64,000 nt of DNA from UBA2040 sp963977135 (GTDB lineage: Bacteria; Bacteroidota; Bacteroidia; Flavobacteriales_D; Crocinitomicaceae): NCBI GenBank assembly GCA_963977135.1, contig CAXBNN010000008.1:71451-135450 (forward strand), read 5' to 3'. Both the position numbers and the translations under genes were made by a program. Below the pieces are notes generated by a model. That model did not search any database. It had not been told where the DNA came from and worked only from the letters and a program-made list of their open reading frames with translations. Positions 8,514 through 16,073 of this stretch are shown here, piece by piece; within the stretch, counting starts at the first letter, position 1, and each line of letters starts with the position of its first letter.

Positions 8514-10844
8514 ATGTTAATGAGCCAATTTTTATCGACCTTAACCTTTCTATTACTCTCAATTTCAGTTTTTTCCCAGTCAAAGTTCACTTTAAGTGGA
8601 ATTGTTAAAGATGCAACAACTGGTGAATCTTTAATTGGAGTGACCATACGCCCATCAGAAATGAGTGGAGTTGGAGCTATTTCAAATGAATATGGTTTCT
8701 ATTCACTCACTTTGCCTGAAGGTAAATATACTTTCGTAGCCAACTATCCGACTTTTGCAAAATTTGAGAAAGTTATTGATCTAAAACAAAATGTTTCCTT
8801 AAATATCGATTTAGCTGCACAAGTACAAGAGATTGGAACCGTTGAAGTTAGCACTAAAAAGAAGGATGAAAATGTTCGCCAAGCTCAAATGGGAGTGGAG
8901 AGAATTGACATGAACGAAATCAATAAAATCCCTGTGATTTTTGGTGAAAAGGACATCGTGAAAACTCTACAACTTTTACCTGGAGTTAAATCTGCTGGAG
9001 ATGGAAATTCAGGATTTTACGTACGAGGTGGGGCAGCCGATCAAAACTTGATATTATTAGATGAGGCACCGGTGTATAATGCTTCGCACCTTTTAGGTTT
9101 CTTCTCAACTTTTAATTCCGATGTTATCAAAACGGCAACATTATATAAAGGAACTCAGCCAGCACAGTATGGCGGAAGGTTGGCTTCTGTACTCGATATT
9201 AAAATGAACGAAGGGAATTCTAAACGATTTGGCGCCCAAGGTGGAATTGGTTTAATTGCCTCTAGATTAACTTTAGAAGGTCCAATTGTGAAAGACAAAG
9301 GTTCGTTTCTAATCGCTGGTAGAAGAACTTATGCAGATTTGTTTTTGAAATTGACACCCGAAGAACGTGGTCTAAGAGATACAAAACTCTTTTTCTATGA
9401 TTTAAATACCAAAATAAACTATCGATTTGGACAAAAAGATCAAGTTTTCATTTCTGGTTATTTTGGACGTGATGTCCTAGGATTACAAGACTTTGGCTTG
9501 TCATGGGGAAATGCAACAGGTACTGTTCGATGGAATCACATTATCAATAGCAAATTATTTTCGAATACTTCATTCATAGTTTCAAATTATCAGTACGACA
9601 TAAAAATTAAAGGAGATGATTTTGATCTTACAATAGGTTCAACATTGCAAGATTACAATTTGAAACAAGAATTTCAATACTTTCCAAATTCAAGAAATAA
9701 AATAACGTTTGGTTTAAACGCTATCCATCACGGGGTTGTGCCAGGTGAAGTTACAGGAACAGAAGGTTCAGGAGTGAATAATACTAAGTTACCTCAGCGT
9801 TTAGGTGTTGAAAGCGCAATTTTTGTCAGTAATGAATGGAGCGCCACGGAGAAAATAAACGTTCTTTACGGACTTCGGGGAACAGGATTTAGCATCTTAG
9901 GAAACGGTTTTGAAAATTATTCATTTGACCAGGCAGGAAATGTTAATGATTTTAGAATTTTTGAAAAGAATGACCTTATTAAAACATATTTAAATGTAGA
10001 GCCTCGCGTTTTCATTAGTTATTTATATTCTCCGAGTGCATCTATTAAAGGAGGTTATTCTCGAAATGTTCAGAATCTTCACTTAATATCTAACTCAATT
10101 GCAAGTTCGCCAACAGATGTTTGGTTGCCAACAACAACTAATGTTAGACCTGAAATTGCTGATCAATATACTGTAGGTTGGTTTAAGAATTTTAAAGACA
10201 ACACATACGAGTTTAGTTCTGAACTTTATTACAAAGCCATGCAGAACCAAATTGACTATCGTGATGGTGCCAACACGCAAGCCAATGAATTTATTGAAGG
10301 TGAATTATTGTACGGAATAGGTCGTGCTTACGGGATAGAATTGCTATTAAAAAAGAAAACTGGAAAATTCACAGGATGGGTTGGTTATACTCTTTCTCGT
10401 ACCGAAAAGAAAATAGATCAAATCAACAACAATGAATGGTATTTGGCAAGACAAGATCGTTTACATGATATTTCAATTGTTGGTATTTATGATTTTAACC
10501 CGAAATGGACGCTTTCAGCAACCTTTGTTTATTCTACAGGAAATGCAGTAACCTATCCAACTGGAAAATATACTTTAGATAATGAGGTAGTATTCGTTTA
10601 TTCAAATCGGAATGCAGATCGTTTACCGGATTATCACCGAATGGATATGGCTCTAACCTACAATATTAAGAAAAGAAAAAGATGGGAAAGTAGTTGGAGT
10701 TTGTCTGTCTACAATGTCTACGCACACAGAAACCCTTATTTAATTGATTTTCAAGAGAGTGAAACTAATCCTGGAACAACCGAAGTTGTTCAAACTACTC
10801 TATTTAGAATCGTCCCTACAATTACTTACAATTTTAAGTTTTAG
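8514..10844 (+). CDS. TonB-dependent receptor with carboxypeptidase-regulatory-like N-domain
   Basis: A signal peptide (about residues 1-22) is followed by a carboxypeptidase-D regulatory-like fold (residues 24-105, SGIVKDATTGESLIGV). Next is a TonB plug domain with the conserved LLPGVKSAGDGNSGFYVRGG and LDEAPVYN segments (about 150-200), then a roughly 550-residue beta-barrel ending in aromatic Phe, as is usual for outer-membrane barrels. It should import a ligand across the outer membrane using TonB energy. The DUF4249 lipoprotein gene begins two bases after the stop; such pairs resemble surface-binding/uptake pairs, but the ligand cannot be inferred. An alternative ATG lies two codons downstream. 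Confidence 0.93.
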   Translation: MLMSQFLSTLTFLLLSISVFSQSKFTLSGIVKDATTGESLIGVTIRPSEMSGVGAISNEYGFYSLTLPEGKYTFVANYPTFAKFEKVIDLKQNVSLNIDLAAQVQEIGTVEVSTKKKDENVRQAQMGVERIDMNEINKIPVIFGEKDIVKTLQLLPGVKSAGDGNSGFYVRGGAADQNLILLDEAPVYNASHLLGFFSTFNSDVIKTATLYKGTQPAQYGGRLASVLDIKMNEGNSKRFGAQGGIGLIASRLTLEGPIVKDKGSFLIAGRRTYADLFLKLTPEERGLRDTKLFFYDLNTKINYRFGQKDQVFISGYFGRDVLGLQDFGLSWGNATGTVRWNHIINSKLFSNTSFIVSNYQYDIKIKGDDFDLTIGSTLQDYNLKQEFQYFPNSRNKITFGLNAIHHGVVPGEVTGTEGSGVNNTKLPQRLGVESAIFVSNEWSATEKINVLYGLRGTGFSILGNGFENYSFDQAGNVNDFRIFEKNDLIKTYLNVEPRVFISYLYSPSASIKGGYSRNVQNLHLISNSIASSPTDVWLPTTTNVRPEIADQYTVGWFKNFKDNTYEFSSELYYKAMQNQIDYRDGANTQANEFIEGELLYGIGRAYGIELLLKKKTGKFTGWVGYTLSRTEKKIDQINNNEWYLARQDRLHDISIVGIYDFNPKWTLSATFVYSTGNAVTYPTGKYTLDNEVVFVYSNRNADRLPDYHRMDMALTYNIKKRKRWESSWSLSVYNVYAHRNPYLIDFQESETNPGTTEVVQTTLFRIVPTITYNFKF

Positions 10845-10846
10845 TC

Positions 10847-11632
10847 ATGAATAAAAACATTCTATTATTTGCAATTTTCGCATTAATCTTCACTTCTTGT
10901 CAAAAAGTTATTGACTTAAAATTAAAGTCAAGTGAAACAAAGTATGTGCTAAAAGGCGAAGTAGTTGCTGGAGATAGTACACACTATCTTTCCATAACGA
11001 CGACTATTCCTTTTGATCAACCAAATGCATTTCCTGGAGTTTCTGGGGCTATTGTCACATTGTCAGATGACCTTGGTAATTCTACAGCTATGGTAGATGC
11101 AGGTCAAGGTGATTATTTTGCTTATAATTTTTTGGCTGTTGAAGGAAGAACATATACCATGACAGTTGTAATTGAAGGTGAAACTATTGAGTCCACATGT
11201 ACAATGCCTTTTACTGTTCCATTGTTTGGTGCTGTGGCATTGCCAAGTAGTTTCTTTGGATTAGAAGGTAATTTGATTGTCCCTGGATTCCAGGATCCAG
11301 CGGAATATGTGAACTATTATAGATTCCGCTATTTTGAAAAAGATTCTATGGATATAAATGATTCTGGCGACATCATTTCGGATGATGGTGTTTCGAATGG
11401 ACAAATAAACCAACAGCCATTTATAGGCGGTTATTTTCCATTATCGGGTGATACGGTAATTTATAGAATGTATGGAATTCCAGAATCCGTATATACTTTC
11501 TATTTCTCGAAGCAAACAAATACAAATAGCGGTTCTGGTTCTCCAGCAAATCCAATAAGTAATTGGAGTGGAGATGTCCTAGGCTACTTTACAGCCCATA
11601 ATGTCCAAGAAATTGAATTAGTAATTCCTTAA
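10847..11632 (+). CDS. DUF4249 family lipoprotein, partner of TonB receptor
   Basis: The protein has a lipoprotein signal peptide with Cys18 (IFTSCQ) and then the Ig-like fold typical of DUF4249 (LKGEVVAGDSTHYLSITTTIPFDQP, later TCTMPF). It is 261 residues long, shorter than many family members. It follows the TonB receptor by two bases and is probably a surface-exposed accessory lipoprotein of the same uptake system. Its end overlaps the convergent KTSC gene by four bases. Confidence 0.82.
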   Translation: MNKNILLFAIFALIFTSCQKVIDLKLKSSETKYVLKGEVVAGDSTHYLSITTTIPFDQPNAFPGVSGAIVTLSDDLGNSTAMVDAGQGDYFAYNFLAVEGRTYTMTVVIEGETIESTCTMPFTVPLFGAVALPSSFFGLEGNLIVPGFQDPAEYVNYYRFRYFEKDSMDINDSGDIISDDGVSNGQINQQPFIGGYFPLSGDTVIYRMYGIPESVYTFYFSKQTNTNSGSGSPANPISNWSGDVLGYFTAHNVQEIELVIP

Positions 11633-12078
11633 GCTTCTACAGCCGCCTTTTTTGATTTACGATACAAGTAAGAATTGTATATTGCTCTTTTCGCGAAACG
11701 CACTTGTTTGTCGGATTGACAAAGCTTGACATAAACACCGTGAGGTACTCCGAAATATTCATAAGTTGAGCCATCAGTGAAGGTTATTTGAAGCAATAAA
11801 CCTTTGTGTTTCCAATCTTCAATACCACATTCGTTGATTGTTTTATTGTATTCATCGAGATTTGCTTCTTTAGTTTCTGGAGCAATACTCACTAAGAAAT
11901 GGTATGCGTCGATAATCTTCTTACCCATCATTTCAGCTTCTTCCATTTTTGGATCGCCTTCTTGAAATTTATCCGGGTGCCATTCTTTCACCAAGTTACG
12001 GTATGTAGATTTCAAAGTTTTTAATTCCAAAGGACCTTCAACTTGAAATAATTTTTTGTATTCGTTAATTCTTTTCAT
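11629..12078 (-). CDS. J-domain/KTSC domain protein
   Basis: Residues 1-70 form a J-domain-like helical hairpin with the HPD tripeptide (KEWHPDKFQEG, about residues 33-43) that stimulates DnaK-type ATPases. Residues about 90-145 match the small KTSC domain (ITFTDGSTYEYFGVP, later ligand-like segment IYNSYLY). KTSC is found beside lysyl-tRNA synthetase or nucleic-acid proteins, and its role is not firmly known. The gene stands alone on the minus strand. Confidence 0.8.
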   Translation of the reverse strand: MKRINEYKKLFQVEGPLELKTLKSTYRNLVKEWHPDKFQEGDPKMEEAEMMGKKIIDAYHFLVSIAPETKEANLDEYNKTINECGIEDWKHKGLLLQITFTDGSTYEYFGVPHGVYVKLCQSDKQVRFAKRAIYNSYLYRKSKKAAVEA

Positions 12079-12240
12079 GCAACTTGTTGATTGGGCGCTT
12101 AATAAAAAGCAACACTTGTAAATAAGGGTGCAAAAGTACGCGTTTTATATTTACGAGTACTAAACTCCAAAGAATTTAACACCTTTTTAGCGTTTCACAA
12201 ATACTCATAATAGAGTGATTATTTTATTTATTTATTAACC

Positions 12241-12275
12241 TTTGTTATTTTTTCAAAAATGTAATGGTACATTTG
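12241..12275 (+). promoter_or_regulatory. Candidate promoter for the OmpA-type porin
   Basis: TACATTTG at 12268-12275 is a perfect TAnnTTTG minus-7 element. A TTTG at 12241-12244 lies 23 bases upstream, slightly longer than the usual spacer. The ATG at 12311 is 35 bases downstream. Strong promoters are expected for OmpA-type porins. Confidence 0.5.
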
Positions 12276-12310
12276 CCCCCAATTATAAGAAATTATAACA
12301 CACTTAAAAA

Positions 12311-12988
12311 ATGAAAAAGTTAGTATTTGCAATGCTAATCCTTATTTCCTCAGGATTTCTATTCGCACAAAAACAAAAGCCTGAATTTAATCGTTGGTCT
12401 TTAGACTTTAATGCAGGTTTAAATAAGACCGTTCGAAATTTTGCTCCGGGTTATAGTTCTGGGTTAGCAGATTTTGGAGAAGTAAATGTAGGAGCACGCT
12501 ATATGTTTAATGCATATGCAGGTCTAAAGCTTGGTTTAGTTTTCGATCGTTTTCGCGACGGCAAAGATTCTCCAGATTTTGCGACAAATATGGGTCGATT
12601 ATCACTTGACGGAGTAGTTAATGTTGGAAATGCATTAAAATTTTATCAATGGACAGATAGATTAGGTCTATTGTTTCACGCTGGAATTGGTGTTGGGAAC
12701 TTTGTAGACCAAGGATTTCCATTATTTAGTTCTACAATAGATAAAGTTGGATCCATTACTTTTGGTTTAACACCACAATTTAAATTGAATGACAAATGGT
12801 CGATAAATTTAGATGCTTCCGTTGTTGGCCTAGCAAGAATACACCATTCTTTTGATTATTCTTCAAATGGAACATTAAAAAATGGGACCTCTAGAGGTTT
12901 TAATGGACAGTTTTTTACTGGAACCATTGGAGTTTCATACTATCTAGGTAAAAAAAAAAGCCACGCAGATTGGTCACCAACAAAATGA
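12311..12988 (+). CDS. OmpA-type protein, N-terminal beta-barrel half (frame broken)
   Basis: The protein has a signal peptide (residues 1-19, ending LFAQ) and a barrel domain of about 200 residues with alternating strands (NVGARYMFNAYAGLKLG, later GVSYYLGKKK). In homologues this barrel continues into a coiled linker, calcium-binding repeats and a peptidoglycan-binding OmpA domain. Here the frame ends at a TGA just after an A10 run (12950-12959) and the motif HADWSPTK. The missing part lies directly downstream in other frames (see the entry at 13030). It is either a real pseudogene or carries sequence errors at 12985-13032. Confidence 0.8.
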   Translation: MKKLVFAMLILISSGFLFAQKQKPEFNRWSLDFNAGLNKTVRNFAPGYSSGLADFGEVNVGARYMFNAYAGLKLGLVFDRFRDGKDSPDFATNMGRLSLDGVVNVGNALKFYQWTDRLGLLFHAGIGVGNFVDQGFPLFSSTIDKVGSITFGLTPQFKLNDKWSINLDASVVGLARIHHSFDYSSNGTLKNGTSRGFNGQFFTGTIGVSYYLGKKKSHADWSPTK

Positions 12989-13029
12989 GTTAGCAAGTCA
13001 GAATTGGATACACTCAAGGCGGATATGGC

Positions 13030-13632
13030 TTGAATGATGACGATAAAGATGGTGTTCCAAACTATTTAGATCAGGAAGCAAATTCTCCAGAAGGAGCTAC
13101 TGTAAATAGTCGCGGAGTAGTTGATCCTACAACAACTGATACAGACAAAGATGGAATAGCTGATGCATATGACATGTGTCCTGATGCTGACGGTGATGGT
13201 GTTGCTGACAAAGATGATAAATGTCCGGCTGTTGCTGGTTCAATTTGGAACAATGGTTGTCCAGGAGGAAGTGGAGGAGACAATGTAATAAGTGTTAATC
13301 CACCAATCGAAAATCTATATTTCTCAATTGCTTCCGCAACGCTTTCTCGAAATGAAACTGCAAAATTGGATAAAGTAGTTGATTTAATGAAAGCAAACCC
13401 TAGCTACAAATTGATTGTTAAAGGTCATACAGACAACATGGGTGCATTTGATTATAACCAGTCATTGTCTGAAAATCGCGCAATTGCTGCTAAAAATTAT
13501 CTTTTGAAAAAAGGTGTTGATCCAATGCGAGTGCGAACTGTTGCATACGGATTCAATCAACCAGTAGGTAAAGAGAATACATTAACGGGTCGTGCTCAAA
13601 ACAGACGAGTTGAATTTGAAGTTAGAAACTAA
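13030..13632 (+). CDS. OmpA-type protein, C-terminal calcium-repeat and peptidoglycan-binding half
   Basis: This frame opens only with a TTG and has no signal peptide, so it is not a credible separate exported gene. It begins with acidic thrombospondin type 3-like repeats (DDDKDGVPNYLD, DTDKDGIADAYD, DADGDGVADKDD). It then has an OmpA domain of about 110 residues with the peptidoglycan-binding GHTDNMG and QNRRVEF segments. It is the natural continuation of the barrel encoded at 12311-12988. The linker in between can be followed through three frames (NELAS, then SELDTLKADMA, then LNDDDKDG). The full product would anchor the outer membrane to the cell wall. Confidence 0.8.
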   Translation: MNDDDKDGVPNYLDQEANSPEGATVNSRGVVDPTTTDTDKDGIADAYDMCPDADGDGVADKDDKCPAVAGSIWNNGCPGGSGGDNVISVNPPIENLYFSIASATLSRNETAKLDKVVDLMKANPSYKLIVKGHTDNMGAFDYNQSLSENRAIAAKNYLLKKGVDPMRVRTVAYGFNQPVGKENTLTGRAQNRRVEFEVRN

Positions 13633-13652
13633 TTCTCCAAAATAAATTTTGT

Positions 13653-13685
13653 AAACGCCTCGTTTAATTGTGAGGCGTTTTTTTT
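13653..13685 (+). terminator. Rho-independent terminator after OmpA gene
   Basis: A perfect nine-base-pair stem (AAACGCCTC with GAGGCGTTT) and a ten-base loop is followed by eight T residues. It ends the OmpA transcript, and it may also act on the convergent nuclease gene that stops at 13697. Confidence 0.85.
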
Positions 13686-13696
13686 GATTAAAAAAA

Positions 13697-15058
13697 TTAC
13701 AAGTCAACAATCTGCCACAATTCTGGTAGTATTGTTTTCCATCCAAGCGTATCTTTCAATTTCAAGCGAAAGGCATCTCTTGCTATGTTTTCTCCATGCA
13801 CTAAGAATACTTTTTCTGGTTCAGTTTTAATTTCAGACAGCCAATCTATCAATTCTGCTTGGTCGGCATGGGAGCTTAAACTTTCACTATTAAATACTTC
13901 TGCCTTAACGGGAATGTATTTACCTTGAATTTTCAATTCAGTTGCACCTTCAAGTAATGCTCTTCCCCGTGTTCCTTCCGCTTGATAGCCAACTAGTAGG
14001 ACTGTCGTTTCCGGTCTATCCAAGTATTGCCGTAAATAGGTTAAAACCCGTCCGCCAGTTATCATTCCACTACCGGCAATTACAATTTTAGATTCTTGTT
14101 TATCAATAATCTCCCATGTTTCTTCATACTTTTTTACAATTCTAAAGTCATCGATGAGGTTGCTAATTTCTTGGCTGGATCGTTTGTGCCATTCCTTATG
14201 GTTTTTAAAAACGCGCAAAACTCGATCACCCATAGGACTATCCATAATTAGGGGGATGGATGGAATTCGTTTCTCTCGTTTGAGTTTAGAGAGCAAAAAC
14301 ATCAATACCTGTGTTCTTTCCACTGCAAAGCTCGGTATTATCAAAGTACCGCCTTTCTGAACAGTTTTATTGATAATTTCTATCAATTTTTCTTCAATAT
14401 CTTCAACTGGATGAAGGCGATCACCATAAGTTGATTCCATGAATAGATAATCAGCTTTTTCAGGCTTTTTGGGAGCATTCAACAAAAAGTCCGTTACTCG
14501 GCCAATGTCTCCTGAAAAGACAAAACGTTTGCCTTCTGTTTCAAGCTCAATGAAAGTTGAACCTAAAATATGCCCATTCGTTTGGAACCGAACTTTTATT
14601 GTATCGAATAAATCAATCCATTGTCCTTCAGGTAAGGTTTGAAAATGCTCAATGGCTTTCTCAGCTTCTTTTTCAGTATACAAAGGTTCAGCTGGTTCAT
14701 GCTTTGAAAATCCTTCTTCGTTTGCACTTTTGGCGTATTCTTCTTGAATTCTACCACTATCTAATAGTATGATTTCAGCAATTTCTAAAGTTGGACCGGT
14801 GCCGTAAACGGGACCTTTATAGCCCATTTTTATCAATCTAGCAACGAAACCAACATGATCCAAATGACCATGAGTCAAAAGTACGGCATCGATTTCATGA
14901 ATATTAACGGGTAAATATTCCCAATTTAATTCTCTTAGTGCTTTCAAGCCTTGGAATAGGCCACAGTCAATCAATATTTTCTTTCCGACAATATTCAGAA
15001 GGTATTTAGACCCTGTTACAGAGCCTGAGGCACCCAGAAAGTGAACGGTATTTTCCAT
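13697..15058 (-). CDS. Metallo-beta-lactamase/beta-CASP family RNA-processing hydrolase
   Basis: The product has all MBL motifs: HGHLDH in the first third, GHILGST, and FSGDIGR. It also has the beta-CASP signatures ESTYGDRLHP, a GSGMITGGR loop and SSHADQ near the C-terminus, with a terminal VHGE motif. These are the features of the CPSF73/YSH1-like RNA endonuclease/exonuclease group. The two zinc ions should be bound by the His and Asp residues named. I chose the ATG at 15058 (MENTVHFLGASGSVTGS) because family proteins begin there; a second ATG sits at 15067. The start is 13 bases after the stop of the nuclease gene upstream, which implies an operon. Confidence 0.88.
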   Translation of the reverse strand: MENTVHFLGASGSVTGSKYLLNIVGKKILIDCGLFQGLKALRELNWEYLPVNIHEIDAVLLTHGHLDHVGFVARLIKMGYKGPVYGTGPTLEIAEIILLDSGRIQEEYAKSANEEGFSKHEPAEPLYTEKEAEKAIEHFQTLPEGQWIDLFDTIKVRFQTNGHILGSTFIELETEGKRFVFSGDIGRVTDFLLNAPKKPEKADYLFMESTYGDRLHPVEDIEEKLIEIINKTVQKGGTLIIPSFAVERTQVLMFLLSKLKREKRIPSIPLIMDSPMGDRVLRVFKNHKEWHKRSSQEISNLIDDFRIVKKYEETWEIIDKQESKIVIAGSGMITGGRVLTYLRQYLDRPETTVLLVGYQAEGTRGRALLEGATELKIQGKYIPVKAEVFNSESLSSHADQAELIDWLSEIKTEPEKVFLVHGENIARDAFRLKLKDTLGWKTILPELWQIVDL

Positions 15059-15071
15059 TTTTATCATGATC

Positions 15072-15920
15072 TTACTTTTTACATATTTTTTCAGCATCTC
15101 GTAATATGTTTGAGATACGTGCTTCACCTTCTACACCAATCTTGCGCAAAACGTCCGACTGGCCACAAATATCTCTTACAAGAACGATATCCATATTGAG
15201 CAATTTCTGTTTTTCAGCTTTCGTTAATCTTGAGAGACAGGTTATCGGGTATAAATTGGAATAATCAATTTGATCCTTCAAAGATCCTTTCTCTGGATAG
15301 TCCCATGCAACTAAACTAATTCCTTTACACTTGGCAAATTGTTTTGCGTCCATCGTAAAACGTGTATTTGTATAAATTCTACCTTCGGTGAACTCTCGAT
15401 TGAAATTTGAATCCTTCTCCCAAGCTTCGAAAATGTCTTCAAATCGAGAATAGATGTATAATGGAACCTTTACATCAGAATGGCGATTTGGATCTGTATG
15501 AAATTTGCATTCAGCAAGTAGGATTTTACCATCTTTTTCTGCAAAAACATCTACCTCATGATCTACACATGCCCCTGAAATCATTTGACTAACATTTACG
15601 TCGTAGCCTTTAAACGCTAATAGTTCACCTATAAATTTTTCAAATGGATAACCCGTAGGACCAAGTTCAGCAATGGCGCTTTTCAGTTTGTAAATTTCTG
15701 CTGTAAATCGTTCTTTTTTATATAGAAGTTTGTAGGCTAATTTATAGATTTCTTTTGTAGTTATTCCGTCATAAATAATACTGTCAATATGTTGTAATAT
15801 TGAGTCAATTACCTTTTTATCAGCTCTTGATTTTTCCAAAGAACTTTTTAATTTATTCCTTTCATAAGGTGCACTTGAACCTGAAGATTTTGTAACAAAT
15901 ATTTTTTTCTGTCTTTTCAT
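15072..15920 (-). CDS. ATP-cone domain/PD-(D/E)XK (Mrr-like) nuclease protein
   Basis: Residues about 8-85 match an ATP-cone, the nucleotide-sensing domain known from ribonucleotide reductase and NrdR (VTKSSGSSAPYERNKLKSSL). Residues about 95-165 resemble an Mrr-type restriction endonuclease fold with GYPFEKFIGELLAFKGYDV and a D-E-x-K catalytic set (HEVDV, then AECKFH). The C-terminal segment (GVEGEARISNIL) looks like a helix-hairpin-helix. The enzyme may cleave DNA under ATP/dATP control. It is co-transcribed with the beta-CASP hydrolase, which suggests a joint nucleic-acid role. The substrate is not known. Confidence 0.75.
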   Translation of the reverse strand: MKRQKKIFVTKSSGSSAPYERNKLKSSLEKSRADKKVIDSILQHIDSIIYDGITTKEIYKLAYKLLYKKERFTAEIYKLKSAIAELGPTGYPFEKFIGELLAFKGYDVNVSQMISGACVDHEVDVFAEKDGKILLAECKFHTDPNRHSDVKVPLYIYSRFEDIFEAWEKDSNFNREFTEGRIYTNTRFTMDAKQFAKCKGISLVAWDYPEKGSLKDQIDYSNLYPITCLSRLTKAEKQKLLNMDIVLVRDICGQSDVLRKIGVEGEARISNILRDAEKICKK

Positions 15921-16073
15921 TCAAAATGCTTTTATAAATAAAATGTGAACTACTCTCAAAGTTAGTGAACGCTAGAGATTAAAAACTGAGGGAAGTCAGC
16001 TTTTGATTTTTAATTGGATAATGTCCATATTATCAGCAAGAAACCATTATATTTAAGAAGAGATTTCAACGAA

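Noticed and set aside
12950..12988. Programmed frameshift at the A10 run
   Set aside because: A single slip does not restore the downstream frame, because stops lie in each alternative frame within 80 bases, so several indels are needed.
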